Part shown: positions 26,246 through 38,150 of the stretch, one piece after another
Numbering within the stretch: the first letter of the stretch is position 1
Layout of the letters: each line of letters begins with the position of its first letter
NCBI RefSeq assembly: GCF_011758805.1
Contig: NZ_JAANOW010000001.1
Coordinates: forward strand, 2,852,001 to 2,916,000
Origin: Mycolicibacterium fluoranthenivorans
GTDB taxonomy: Bacteria > Actinomycetota > Actinomycetes > Mycobacteriales > Mycobacteriaceae
Length of the DNA: 64,000 nucleotides
Direction of reading: 5' to 3'
Notes under the pieces: model-generated
The model's database searches: none
Seen by the model: the letters and a program-made list of their open reading frames with translations, nothing else
Told to the model about the DNA's origin: nothing
Program-made: the position numbers and the translations under genes

Positions 26246-28899
26246 TGGTCCTTCGCGCAAACGGCTCACCGGAGCCGAATATCGGTGTGTCCGGCACCAC
26301 CTCGGCTTCGACCGACGATGTGCTGGTGGGGTACCGCGCTGCCCGCGCCCAGCAGGCGTTGTTCGATGTCCGGGGCATGGCGGGCAGCGGATACGACGAG
26401 TTCGTCGACCCCGCGGGCGGCGTTCGGTCCACCTGGCGCGAACTGGCCGAGTGCGTCGGTGAGCGCGGTCGCGACGGTCTGGATCAGCTGCGCGGTATCG
26501 TCCGCGGGCTGGTCGACGACGACGGCATCACCTACGTGCACGTGGATCCGTCCTCGCCGGCGAGTGACGGCGTCTCGGTGCCGTGGCACCTGGACGCGCT
26601 GCCCCTGTTGGTGTCGGCCGCGGACTGGAACGTGCTGGAGGCTGGCCTGGTGCAGCGCTCCCGGCTGCTGGACGCCGTACTGACCGATCTGTACGGCGAA
26701 CGCCGGTCCATCACCAGCGGCGTGCTGCCGCCCCAGTTGCTGTTCGCCCACCCCGGCTATGTGCGTGCGGCACACGGTATCGAGGTGCCGGGCCGCCACC
26801 AGTTGTTCCTGCACGGCTGTGATGTCAGCCGCGCCGCCGACGGCAGCTTCCGGGTGAACGCCGACTGGACCCAGGCGCCCTCGGGCGCCGGATACGCGAT
26901 GGCCGGGCGGCGCGTCATCGCGCACGCCGTTCCCGATCTCTACGAGCGGGTCGGTCCGCGCCCCGCATCGCCCTGGGCGCAGGCGTTGCGACTGGCACTG
27001 ATCGACGCGGCTCCCGAGACCGCCGAAGAACCGGTCGTGGTGGTGCTCAGTCCGGGTGCGCATTCCGAGACCGCCTTCGACCAGGCGTACCTGGCCACCG
27101 TGCTCGGTTTCCCGCTGGTCGAGAGTGCCGACCTGGTGGTGCGCGACGGCCGGTTGTGGATGCGTTCACTGGGCACCCTCAAACGGGTCGACGTGGTGTT
27201 GCGCCGGGTCGACGCCGAGTACGTCGACCCACTCGACCTGCGTGCCGACTCGCGCCTGGGGGTGGTCGGCCTCGTCGAGGTGCTGCGCCGCGGGGCCGTG
27301 ACGGTGGTCAACACGCTGGGCAGCGGTATCCTGGAAAGCCCTGCGCTGCTTCGCTTTCTGCCCGAGCTGGCCGAACTGCTGGTCGGCGAGGTGCCCCAGT
27401 TGCACAGCGGTGGGGTGTATTGGGCCGGCTATGCCAACGAGCTCTCACATATCCGGGCGAACCTGGCCACGTTGCTGATCAAACCGGTCGACGGCGGTCG
27501 CACCATCGTCGGCCCGACCCTGCCGCCGGCTCGTCGCGACGAGCTCGCTGACCGGATCGCCGCCACACCGTGGCGATGGGTGGCACAGGAACTGCCCGAG
27601 TTCTCCTCCGCGCCCACCGATTACTACAAGGGTGGGCTGTCGGCGGCCAGTGTGGGTATGCGGCTGTTCACCGTGGCCCAGCGCGGCGGCTACGCACCGA
27701 TGATCGGCGGACTGGGATTCCTTCCGGCGCAGGGAAGTTCGGCGTACACGATGAACACCGTGGCCGCCAAGGACATCTGGGTGCGCACCCCGGACCGGGT
27801 CAGGGCGGTGCCGGCGCCGTCGATCGAGCTGCCGGTGATGACACCGAGCCCGACCCGTGCGGTGAGTTCGCCGCGCGTGCTGTCGGATCTGTTCTGGATG
27901 GGTCGCTACGCCGAGCGCGCGGAGAACATGGCGCGTCTGCTGACGGTCACGCGCGAGCGGTATCACGAATACCGCTACCGCCAGGACATGGACGGCAGCC
28001 AGTGTGTGCCGGTGTTGCTGTCCGCGATCGGTGCCATCACCGGAACCGATATCGGCGCGGGCAGTGACGATCACGAGATGATCGCCATCGCGCCGAGCAC
28101 GCTGTGGGCGGTGACCGCCGACCGGCGGCGCTCCGGGTCGCTGGCGCAGGCGGTGGAACGGCTGGGCCTGGCGGCCCGCGGTGTGCGCGACCAGATGTCC
28201 AACGACACCTGGATGGTGCTGGCCTCGGTGGAGCGGGCCGTGGGACACCGGGCGGCCACCCCGCCCGAATCGCAGACCGAGGGTGACGCCTACCTGGCCG
28301 CCGCGCACAGCAAGACCCTGGCCGGCATGCTGGCGCTCTCCGGGATGGCAGCCGAGTCGATGGTGCAGGACATCGGCTGGACGATGATGGACATCGGTAA
28401 GCGCATCGAGCGCGGCCTGGGCCTCACCGCGTTGCTGCGGGCCACCCTCACCGAGGTGCGCAGCCGGGACGCCGAGCAGACGGTCACCGAATCCACGCTG
28501 GTGGCCTGCGAATCGTCGGTGATCTACCGGCGCCGGATGCTGGGCCAGGTCAGCCTGGCCGCCCTGACCGAACTGGTGCTCTTCGACGACGAGAACCCGC
28601 GGTCGTTGGCCTATCAGTTCGAGCGGTTGCGCGCCGGCCTGAAACGGTTGCCGTCCGCCTCGGGTGCCTCGCGACCGGAACGGCTGGTCGAGGAGATCGC
28701 CACCCGGTTGCGTCGTATCGACCCCCTGGACCTGGAGGTGGTCGCGGCTGACGGCACCCGCGCCGAACTGGCCGAACTGCTCGACGGGATACACGCCAGC
28801 CTGCGTGATCTGTCCAACCTGATCACCGCGTCGCATCTGTCCCTGCCCGGCGGTATGCAACCGCTGTGGGGACCCGACGAGAGGCGGGAATTACCGTGA
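26245..28899 (+). CDS. Circularly permuted ATP-grasp fused to alpha-E domain (Rv2567-like)
   Basis: 884 aa, a fusion of two proteins that are separate in many bacteria. Residues ~80-500 are the circularly permuted ATP-grasp type 2 domain (HPGYVRAAHGIEVPGRHQLF; RVIAHAVPDLYERVGPRP; VVNTLGSGILESPALL), predicted to make an amide or peptide bond with ATP. From residue ~544 comes the alpha-helical alpha-E domain, beginning PRVLSDLFWMGRYAERAENM. Start and stop overlap both neighbours (TAATG and GTGA), so the three proteins are made in step. The substrate is unknown; an amidoligase role is family-level prediction. Confidence 0.87.
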   Translation: MVLRANGSPEPNIGVSGTTSASTDDVLVGYRAARAQQALFDVRGMAGSGYDEFVDPAGGVRSTWRELAECVGERGRDGLDQLRGIVRGLVDDDGITYVHVDPSSPASDGVSVPWHLDALPLLVSAADWNVLEAGLVQRSRLLDAVLTDLYGERRSITSGVLPPQLLFAHPGYVRAAHGIEVPGRHQLFLHGCDVSRAADGSFRVNADWTQAPSGAGYAMAGRRVIAHAVPDLYERVGPRPASPWAQALRLALIDAAPETAEEPVVVVLSPGAHSETAFDQAYLATVLGFPLVESADLVVRDGRLWMRSLGTLKRVDVVLRRVDAEYVDPLDLRADSRLGVVGLVEVLRRGAVTVVNTLGSGILESPALLRFLPELAELLVGEVPQLHSGGVYWAGYANELSHIRANLATLLIKPVDGGRTIVGPTLPPARRDELADRIAATPWRWVAQELPEFSSAPTDYYKGGLSAASVGMRLFTVAQRGGYAPMIGGLGFLPAQGSSAYTMNTVAAKDIWVRTPDRVRAVPAPSIELPVMTPSPTRAVSSPRVLSDLFWMGRYAERAENMARLLTVTRERYHEYRYRQDMDGSQCVPVLLSAIGAITGTDIGAGSDDHEMIAIAPSTLWAVTADRRRSGSLAQAVERLGLAARGVRDQMSNDTWMVLASVERAVGHRAATPPESQTEGDAYLAAAHSKTLAGMLALSGMAAESMVQDIGWTMMDIGKRIERGLGLTALLRATLTEVRSRDAEQTVTESTLVACESSVIYRRRMLGQVSLAALTELVLFDDENPRSLAYQFERLRAGLKRLPSASGASRPERLVEEIATRLRRIDPLDLEVVAADGTRAELAELLDGIHASLRDLSNLITASHLSLPGGMQPLWGPDERRELP

Positions 28900-29762
28900 G
28901 CTCCAGGGGCTACGAGATCACCCACCGCACCACCTATCGGTACTCCGACGTGGTGACCAGTTCCTACGGCCGGGGTTTCCTCATCCCGCGCAGTTCGTCA
29001 CGGCAGCGCTGCCTGGCCCACGAACTGCTCATCGACCCGGATCCCGCCGACAGCTCCACCAGCCGGGACGCCTACGGCAATATCAGCTCCTACTTCCACG
29101 TCACCGAACGCCATCGCACGTTGACGGTGACCAGCCGCGCGGTCGTCGAGGTCGACGCGCCACCGCCGGACTATTACACCGATGCCGCCCTACAGCTGCC
29201 GTGGGAGCAGGCGCGCCCGGTCGGGTTGGCCTGCGAATTCGCCATGGATCTGGTGCCGCCGGAGATCACCGACGAGATACGTGCTTATGCGGCACCGAGT
29301 TTCACGCCGGAGCGGCCGCTCATCGAGGTGGTGCGGGAGCTCACTTCGCGGATCTACCACGATTTCACCTACCTGCCCGGGTCCACCACGGTGTCCACCG
29401 GTGTCGCCGAGGTGCTCGCCGAGCGCGAGGGCGTGTGCCAGGATTTCGCCCGGTTGGCCATCGCCTGCCTGCGCGCCAACGGGTTGGCGGCGAGCTACGT
29501 CTCGGGCTATCTGGCCACCGACCCGCCGCCGGGCAAGGAGCGGATGGTCGGGGTCGACGCCACCCATGCCTGGGCCTCGGTGTGGACACCGGGGGATCGG
29601 TGGGTCGCCTTCGATCCCACGAACAACCAATTGATCGACGAACGCTACGTCGTCGTCGGCTTCGGCCGCGATTACGCCGATGTTCCCCCGTTGCGCGGCA
29701 TCATCTACACCGACTCGGAGAGTAGCGTGATAGACGTCGCGGTCGACGTCGCGCCGTACTAG
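28896..29762 (+). CDS. Transglutaminase-like cysteine protein (Rv2569c-like)
   Basis: 288 aa. An N-terminal beta domain (YEITHRTTYRYSDVVTSSYG) leads into the transglutaminase core with catalytic Cys in EREGVCQDFARLAIACLRAN (~177), His in VDATHAWASVW (~221) and Asp in VAFDPTNNQLID (~238). The GTG at 28896 overlaps the stop of the ATP-grasp gene. Its N-terminal layout matches the first domain of the large protein at 22931, so the operon holds two transglutaminase-like enzymes. In similar clusters they are thought to hydrolyse or transfer the amide made by the ATP-grasp protein. Confidence 0.87.
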   Translation: MSSRGYEITHRTTYRYSDVVTSSYGRGFLIPRSSSRQRCLAHELLIDPDPADSSTSRDAYGNISSYFHVTERHRTLTVTSRAVVEVDAPPPDYYTDAALQLPWEQARPVGLACEFAMDLVPPEITDEIRAYAAPSFTPERPLIEVVRELTSRIYHDFTYLPGSTTVSTGVAEVLAEREGVCQDFARLAIACLRANGLAASYVSGYLATDPPPGKERMVGVDATHAWASVWTPGDRWVAFDPTNNQLIDERYVVVGFGRDYADVPPLRGIIYTDSESSVIDVAVDVAPY

Positions 29763-29772
29763 GGGAGGGTTC

Positions 29773-30831
29773 ATGCGGGATTTCACGTGCCCGAACTGTG
29801 GTCAGCACCTGGCTTTCGAAAACTCGGTCTGTTTGTCCTGCGGTGCCGCGCTGGGATTTTCGCTCGAGGACAAGGCGCTGCTGGTGATCGCGTCCGCCGA
29901 ACACAGCGGGCACGCCGGCGCGGTGGCCAGCACCGAGTATCAGCTGTGCGCCAATCTCCATGTGGCCGAATGTAACTGGTTGGTCCGAACGGCGGGGCCG
30001 CCGCAGCTCTGTGCCTCGTGCATGCTCACCCGGACCCGGCCCAGTGACGGCGACGACAAGGCGTTGGCGGCGTTCGCGGGCGCGGAACGGGCCAAACGCC
30101 GACTGTTCGTCGAACTGTACGAGTTGCACCTGCCGGTGGTCGGGCGCGATGCCGACCCGCAGTACGGCCTGGCGTTCGATCTGCTCTCCAGCGAGCAGGA
30201 GAAGGTGCTCACCGGTCACGTCAACGGCGTCATCACCCTGGATCTGGCCGAGGGCGACGATGTGCACCGCGAGCAGTTGCGTATCGAGATGTCCGAGCCG
30301 TACCGCACCCTGCTCGGGCACTTCCGCCACGAGATCGGGCACTACTACTTCTACCGGTTGGTGGGACCGTCGCCCGACTACCGGGCGCGGTTCGAGGCGC
30401 TGTTCGGCGATCCCGATGCCGACTATCAGGCAGCGCTGAACCGGCATTACACCAACGGAGCGCCGCAGGGCTGGGAGGAGACCTACGTGTCCTCCTATGC
30501 CACCATGCACCCGGCCGAGGACTGGGCCGAGACCTTCGCTCACTATCTGCACATCCGCGACACCCTGGACACCTCTGCGGCCTTCGGGTTCGCTCCGGCC
30601 AGCGCCACCTTCGATCGTAAGATGTTGGGCCCCAGTGGCTTCGACACCATCATCGAGATGTGGCTGCCGCTGGCCTGGGCGCTGAACATGGAGAATCGGT
30701 CGATGGGCAAGGACGATCTCTATCCGTTCGTGCTGCCCCCGGCGGTGCTGGAGAAGATGCGGTTCATCCATACCGTGGTCGACGAGTCGACCTCGGCCAA
30801 GCCGGCCGAGCTCAGCGCGTCGACCCGCTGA
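29773..30831 (+). CDS. Zinc-ribbon putative metallopeptidase (Rv2568c-like)
   Basis: 352 aa. The N-terminus is a zinc ribbon (CPNCG ... CLSCG; cysteines 6, 9, 20, 23), and a second cysteine cluster occurs in CANLHVAEC and CASCM. The catalytic motif HEIGHYYFYRL starts at H186 (HExxH: H186, E187, H190), and PAEDWAETFAHYLHIRDTLD further on could supply the third ligand. It lies 10 bases after the transglutaminase gene, so it is the last gene of the operon. The predicted job is removal or processing of the peptide product. It overlaps the convergent reductase gene by 20 bases, both reading STR-stop. Confidence 0.82.
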   Translation: MRDFTCPNCGQHLAFENSVCLSCGAALGFSLEDKALLVIASAEHSGHAGAVASTEYQLCANLHVAECNWLVRTAGPPQLCASCMLTRTRPSDGDDKALAAFAGAERAKRRLFVELYELHLPVVGRDADPQYGLAFDLLSSEQEKVLTGHVNGVITLDLAEGDDVHREQLRIEMSEPYRTLLGHFRHEIGHYYFYRLVGPSPDYRARFEALFGDPDADYQAALNRHYTNGAPQGWEETYVSSYATMHPAEDWAETFAHYLHIRDTLDTSAAFGFAPASATFDRKMLGPSGFDTIIEMWLPLAWALNMENRSMGKDDLYPFVLPPAVLEKMRFIHTVVDESTSAKPAELSASTR

Positions 30832-31846
30832 GCTCGAGCAGACTCTGGGCAGTCGCGGTGACCGCATCGGCCGCCGAACGTGGCTGCCAGCCCAGCATTT
30901 CGGTGGCCTTGGCGTGCGACACCTGTTTCGGCTCGCCGAGCAGACCGGCGAAGATCGCCAGCTCCGGGCGGGTGGCGGCGACGGCACGGAATTCGTCATC
31001 GTCGACGACGAATTCGGGCACCTGCGCCGCGCGGCCACCCAGCCGGGAGCGCAGCGTCGCGGCGATCTCGGGCAGCGTCACCGCGGCACCGGCACTGGCC
31101 AGGTAGCGCTGTCCGGCCGCCACCGGGCTGGTCATGGCCCGCAGGTGCAGATCGGCCACGTCGCGGACGTCGACCACGGCGAAGGACGCCCGCGGCAGCG
31201 GTGCCGGTCGACCGCTCAGCAGCATGGCGATGATGCCGACCGAACTGGACAGCTTCGGCCCGAGAACCGGCCCGAACACGCCCACCGGATTGATCACCGT
31301 CAGCTCGGGTGCCCCCGGCGTGGCCGCGACGAAGTCCCACGCGGCCCGTTCGGCGAGGGTCTTCGACAGCACGTACGGGTCGTTGTCATCGGACGGGTCG
31401 GTCCAGTCGGACTCGTCGTAGACCCACCCCGCAGGTCGGGGGCTGTACCCGACGGCGGCGAAGGATGAGGTCAGCACCACCCGCCGGACACCGCCCGCTG
31501 TCGCGGCGCGCAGCACCCGCAGGGTTCCTTCGCGGGCCGGCACGATGAGGTCGTCGGGATCGTCGGGCTGCTGCGGGGGAAAGGGCGACGCCATATGCAG
31601 CACATGGCTGGCACCGGCCACCGCCTCGGCCCAGCCGGTGTCCTCGGTGAGGTCGGCCGCGACGAAGCTCAGCTCGGTGGTGTCCGCGCCCGCCCTGGTC
31701 AGGGTGTCGCGGACCTCGGCTTCGCGGCCGGCCGATCGCGCCGTGGTGCGCACCCGGTGTCCGGCCGCGAGCAGTTGCGCAATGGTGTGTCCGGCAAGGA
31801 ATCCCGATCCGCCGGTGACCAGGGTCAGGGCCGTGGGTTCAGTCAT
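30812..31846 (-). CDS. NAD(P)-dependent epimerase/aldehyde reductase-like SDR
   Basis: 344-aa extended short-chain dehydrogenase. The Rossmann motif is TGGSGFLAGH near residue 12, followed by ADLTEDTGWAEAVAGASHVLHMASP. The expected catalytic tyrosine/lysine segment is DPYVLSKTLAERAAWDF (Y and K spaced YxxxK), with an upstream SS in LTSSFAAVGY. This matches the dihydroflavonol-reductase-like aldehyde reductase group; the substrate is unknown. The ATG at 31846 lies inside the end of the MerR gene, so the regulator and reductase share one transcript and the reductase is likely induced by the MerR signal. Confidence 0.82.
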   Translation of the reverse strand: MTEPTALTLVTGGSGFLAGHTIAQLLAAGHRVRTTARSAGREAEVRDTLTRAGADTTELSFVAADLTEDTGWAEAVAGASHVLHMASPFPPQQPDDPDDLIVPAREGTLRVLRAATAGGVRRVVLTSSFAAVGYSPRPAGWVYDESDWTDPSDDNDPYVLSKTLAERAAWDFVAATPGAPELTVINPVGVFGPVLGPKLSSSVGIIAMLLSGRPAPLPRASFAVVDVRDVADLHLRAMTSPVAAGQRYLASAGAAVTLPEIAATLRSRLGGRAAQVPEFVVDDDEFRAVAATRPELAIFAGLLGEPKQVSHAKATEMLGWQPRSAADAVTATAQSLLELSGSTR

Positions 31847-32318
31847 GGTGTGTCGCCTCTTCCTCAAGTAGCCGGTTGCCCAGCGTGATGATCTCCGGGA
31901 TCAGGCGTTGTTCGGCGTCGTCGTCACCGCGTTGGCGGGCCGCCCACATATCGGCCTTGGCCGCGACATAGCGCCGGCGCACCTGCAGTCGGCTGATCTC
32001 GTCGCCCAGGCGCTGTGCGTGTGCGGCGAACAGCCGCTGCTGGTCGGCCGCCGAGTCGGGGCCGCCGCGCATGTTGTCGACGTAGGTCCGCATATCCCGC
32101 ACCGACATCCCGGTGCCGCGCAGGCAGGCCAGTGATTCGACCGCCGTGACCAGCTCCGGCGGGTACCGGCGGTGGCCACTGCTCGGGTCGCGGGGGACCG
32201 GGTCGAGCAGCCCGATGCGCTCGTAGTAGCGCAGCGCCGACTCACTCAACCCGGTGCGCCGGGCCACCTGTTGGATGGTCAGGTCGGCGAGGACGGTGAC
32301 GGACAGGTCGATGGGCAT
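31839..32318 (-). CDS. MerR-family transcriptional regulator
   Basis: 159 aa. The N-terminal helix-turn-helix LTIQQVARRTGLSESALRYYERIGLLDPV and wing SGHRRYPPELV are textbook MerR, followed by a dimerising coiled coil (RLGDEISRLQVRRRYVAAKAD). There is no cysteine cluster, so metal sensing is unlikely; members beside aldehyde reductases usually sense organic electrophiles. The ATG at 32318 is six bases after the -10 of its own promoter, giving a leaderless start. It should bind the palindrome at 32335-32352. Confidence 0.9.
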   Translation of the reverse strand: MPIDLSVTVLADLTIQQVARRTGLSESALRYYERIGLLDPVPRDPSSGHRRYPPELVTAVESLACLRGTGMSVRDMRTYVDNMRGGPDSAADQQRLFAAHAQRLGDEISRLQVRRRYVAAKADMWAARQRGDDDAEQRLIPEIITLGNRLLEEEATHHD

Positions 32319-32324
32319 GCCTGC

Positions 32325-32355
32325 ACTCTGCCGAACTTGAACCGCTTCAAGTCAA
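32325..32355 (-). promoter_or_regulatory. MerR-type promoter with 19-bp spacer and operator
   Basis: On the minus strand: -35 TTGACT (32355-32350), 19-base spacer, -10 CAGAGT (32330-32325). The overlong 19-base gap is the hallmark of MerR-activated promoters. Within it lies the palindrome ACTTGAA-CCGC-TTCAAGT (32335-32352), the expected dimer site. The -10 is weak. This predicts that the MerR protein activates its own operon by DNA distortion when it meets its inducer. Confidence 0.75.
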
Positions 32356-32441
32356 GTGTGGTTCGCCTCACTGGTCACGGTCCGGTGACGCGGGCATGTC
32401 GCAACGGCGCTGCGGCGCCCGCCGTTCCTAGCATCGCGCGG

Positions 32442-33275
32442 GTGAGTGATCGTTACGGTTCCGACATCCTGGCCCGAAACCCGCACACCCCGAAGCGGGT
32501 TCGCTCGGTGGAACATCCCGCGGACAAGGGCCTGGTGGTCGAGGAACCGACCAGTGGGTTCGTCGGCGCGGTGGTGCGGGTCGGGAACAACCGGGTGGAG
32601 CTGGAGGACCGCAACGGCCGGGTCCGGTCCTTTCCGATGGGCCCGGGATTCCTGGTCGAGGGCAAACCCGTCATCCTGACGGTGCCGAAGGTGGTCAAGG
32701 CCCCGGTGCGCACGGCATCCGGCTCGGTCGCGGTGTCCGGGGCCAAAGCCAAGGTGGCGCTGGCCAGCCGGATCTACGTCGAGGGCCGCCACGATGCCGA
32801 GCTCGTCGAGCAGGTGTGGGGCGCGGACCTGCGGATCGAGGGTGTGGTCGTCGAGTATCTGGGTGGGGTGGACGATCTGGCCGGGATCGTTGCGGAGTTC
32901 CGGCCCGGGCCTCGCCGCAAGCTCGGGGTCCTGGTGGACCACCTGGTGGCGGGTTCCAAGGAATCGCGGATCGCCGACGCGGTGCGTCGTGGGCCCCATG
33001 GTGAGCACTGCCTGGTGGTGGGGCATCCGTTCATCGACATCTGGCAGGCCGTCAAACCCGAACGACTGGGCATGAAGCAGTGGCCGGTGATCCCCCGGGG
33101 CACCGACTGGAAGCACGGGATCTGCGAGGCGCTGGGCTGGCCGCACGCGACGCAGGCCGATATCGCCGGGGCCTGGCAGCGCATCCGCGGCCGGGTGCGG
33201 GACTGGAACGACCTGGAACCTGCACTGATCGGCCGGGTGGAGGAACTCATCGACTTCGTCACGGTGCAGCCCTGA
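32442..33275 (+). CDS. DUF3097 protein with TOPRIM-like segment
   Basis: 277 aa, an actinobacterial family of unknown function. An N-terminal small beta domain (GFVGAVVRVGNNRVELEDRNG) is followed by RIYVEGRHDAELVEQVWG near residue 109, in the style of the TOPRIM glutamate motif, then LGVLVDHLVAGSKESRIADA, whose DHL could be the second acidic motif. This hints at nucleic-acid work but is not proof. The GTG at 32442 is seven bases after TAGCAT (32429-32434), so it is probably leaderless. It is followed after 33 bases by rarA, a replication-fork ATPase. Confidence 0.8.
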   Translation: MSDRYGSDILARNPHTPKRVRSVEHPADKGLVVEEPTSGFVGAVVRVGNNRVELEDRNGRVRSFPMGPGFLVEGKPVILTVPKVVKAPVRTASGSVAVSGAKAKVALASRIYVEGRHDAELVEQVWGADLRIEGVVVEYLGGVDDLAGIVAEFRPGPRRKLGVLVDHLVAGSKESRIADAVRRGPHGEHCLVVGHPFIDIWQAVKPERLGMKQWPVIPRGTDWKHGICEALGWPHATQADIAGAWQRIRGRVRDWNDLEPALIGRVEELIDFVTVQP

Positions 33276-33308
33276 GCTGCGGTCGGTGCGGCGTGGTAAG
33301 CAGAAGGC

Positions 33309-34643
33309 GTGTCTGACAGCCTGTTCGACGTACCGGGTGGGGAGCAGTCGTCCTCGGCCGGCATCGACGCGCCGTCGGCCGCCAGCCCGCTCGCGGTGCG
33401 GATGCGTCCCGCCACTCTCGACGATGTCGTCGGCCAGCAGCACCTGCTCAAACCGGGTTCACCGCTGCGCCGCCTGGTCGAGGGCTCCGGTGCCGCGTCG
33501 GTCATCCTGTACGGGCCGCCCGGCACCGGCAAGACCACGCTGGCGTCCCTGATCTCCGGTGCCACCGGCCGCCGGTTCGAGGCGCTCTCGGCGCTGTCGG
33601 CCGGCGTCAAAGAGGTCCGCGCCGTCATCGACAAGGCACGCCACGCCCTCATCAGGGGCGAACAGACGGTGTTGTTCATCGACGAGGTGCACCGGTTCTC
33701 CAAGACCCAGCAGGACGCGCTGCTGGCGGCCGTCGAGAACCGGGTGGTGCTGCTGGTCGCTGCCACCACCGAGAATCCGTCGTTCTCCGTCGTCGCGCCG
33801 TTGTTGAGCCGGTCGCTGATCCTGCAGTTGCAGCCGCTGGGCGCGGCGGACATCCGCACCGTGATCCGCCGGGCCGTCGCCGACCCGCGCGGCCTGGGCG
33901 GCACGGTCGGGATCGACGACGAAGCGGTGGAACTGCTGGTGAAGCTGTCGGCCGGCGACGCGCGCCGGGCGCTGACCGCCCTCGAGGTCGCCTCCGAGGC
34001 GGGGGAACAGATCACCGTCGCGGTGGTCGAGCAGTCGCTGGACCAGGCCGCGGTGCGCTACGACCGCGACGGGGACCAGCACTACGACGTCATCAGCGCC
34101 TTCATCAAATCGGTGCGCGGCTCCGATGTGGATGCCGCCCTGCACTACCTGGCCCGGATGCTGACGGCCGGGGAGGATCCGCGGTTCATCGCACGCCGGC
34201 TGATGATCCTGGCCAGCGAGGACATCGGGATGGCCGATCCGACCGCCCTACCGACCGCGGTGGCCGCGGCGCAGACCGTGGCGCTGATCGGGCTGCCCGA
34301 GGCTCAGCTGACGCTCGCACACGCCACCGTGCACCTGGCCACCGCACCGAAATCGAACGCCGTCACCACCGCGCTCGGGCAGGCGATGGGCGATATCCGG
34401 GCGGGCAAGGCCGGCCTGGTGCCGCCGCACCTGCGTGACGGGCACTACTCCGGGGCGTCGAAGCTGGGCAATGCGGTCGGCTACAAGTACGCCCATGACG
34501 CGCCGGGTGGTGTTGCGGCCCAACAGTATCCACCGGATGAACTGGTGGGAACCGACTACTACAGGCCCACCACGCACGGCGCCGAGCGTGAGATCACCAC
34601 CCGGCTGGACAAGTTGCGCGCCATCGTGCGGCGCACCCGCTGA
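33309..34643 (+). CDS. rarA: Replication-associated recombination protein A (RarA/MgsA)
   Basis: 444-aa AAA+ ATPase acting at stalled replication forks, related to clamp-loader subunits. Walker A is GPPGTGKTT (near residue 74), Walker [10 protein letters not shown], and sensor 1 [10 protein letters not shown]. The C-terminal tetramerisation part includes [20 protein letters not shown] and [10 protein letters not shown]. The GTG start is preceded by AGAAGG. It matches M. tuberculosis Rv2559c in size and surroundings. It ends eight bases from the stop of the convergent gene. Confidence 0.93.
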   Translation: MSDSLFDVPGGEQSSSAGIDAPSAASPLAVRMRPATLDDVVGQQHLLKPGSPLRRLVEGSGAASVILYGPPGTGKTTLASLISGATGRRFEALSALSAGVKEVRAVIDKARHALIRGEQTVLFIDEVHRFSKTQQDALLAAVENRVVLLVAATTENPSFSVVAPLLSRSLILQLQPLGAADIRTVIRRAVADPRGLGGTVGIDDEAVELLVKLSAGDARRALTALEVASEAGEQITVAVVEQSLDQAAVRYDRDGDQHYDVISAFIKSVRGSDVDAALHYLARMLTAGEDPRFIARRLMILASEDIGMADPTALPTAVAAAQTVALIGLPEAQLTLAHATVHLATAPKSNAVTTALGQAMGDIRAGKAGLVPPHLRDGHYSGASKLGNAVGYKYAHDAPGGVAAQQYPPDELVGTDYYRPTTHGAEREITTRLDKLRAIVRRTR

Positions 34644-34651
34644 CGGGCCGG

Positions 34652-35275
34652 TCAGACCAGTTCGGGCACCCTCAGGTGGGCGACGGCCAGTTCGAACTCG
34701 GCCTCGTCGACCTCGGACGCCCCGGCCGCGCGCATCGACGCCATCTTCAGCGCGGTGGCCTGGTCGCGGTTGTCCACCATGGCGTCGTGGCTGCTGAACG
34801 ACACCGAGGAGACCCCGCGCCCGGTGGCCCGGTCGATCATCAGGCTGGCACTACAGAACCCGGGCAGATGCTCCACCTGCGGCAGGACCGCACCGCGGAA
34901 ATAGTCGATCCCGGCGTCGATCAGATCCAACGGCACCGACACCCAGGTGGCCCGCACACATGCCCGCCGGCTGTCGGAACTGTGCGTGCGGTGCAGGACG
35001 GCGATCTCCCAGTTCTCCGTCCACGCGGTGCCGCCGAACTCGTTGGCAACCCGGTTCCGCATCTGCGCCGTCTCCTCGAAACTGGAGCGCATCGCCTCCT
35101 CGGATTCCCAGGCGGTGGTGACGATGCACCGGCCGGACTCGCGGTCGACCATCAGAGACAATCCGACCCAGCCGGGCAGTTCCGGCAATGCGGTCATGAC
35201 CTCGTCTCGGACGTGAGCGATGCCGGCGTCGATCTTGTCCAGGCGCGCCATCACCGTGGTAGAACGTGCGAACAC
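34652..35275 (-). CDS. Duplicated ferredoxin-like/ABM-type protein (Rv2557/Rv2558-like)
   Basis: 207 aa, function unknown. Two similar halves are visible: [36 protein letters not shown] and [36 protein letters not shown], each followed by a strand and an EEAM/HDAM helix. This suggests two fused dimeric alpha/beta-barrel (antibiotic-monooxygenase-like) units. Start chosen at GTG 35275 because GAGGGGG lies just upstream, and because the motif [15 protein letters not shown] then sits as in the remembered Rv2557/Rv2558. These homologs are starvation- or stress-associated in M. tuberculosis, from memory. Confidence 0.75.
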   Translation of the reverse strand: MFARSTTVMARLDKIDAGIAHVRDEVMTALPELPGWVGLSLMVDRESGRCIVTTAWESEEAMRSSFEETAQMRNRVANEFGGTAWTENWEIAVLHRTHSSDSRRACVRATWVSVPLDLIDAGIDYFRGAVLPQVEHLPGFCSASLMIDRATGRGVSSVSFSSHDAMVDNRDQATALKMASMRAAGASEVDEAEFELAVAHLRVPELV

Positions 35276-35454
35276 GGTCCACCCCCTCTTGGTTCGGGGC
35301 AGCGCCCCGGCGGCGCCACCGGTCACCCACCACTGTCCTCCCGCGCTGCGCCACGCACAATAGTCATTGGCTGCGCACCGCGCAGGCGGTCAACACGGTT
35401 CCCGGTAGTGTTATGCGGTCGACCACCGGCCCAGCGAATGAAGGACAGCAGCAC

Positions 35455-38145
<2,691 letters not shown>

Positions 38146-38150
38146 GCCGG

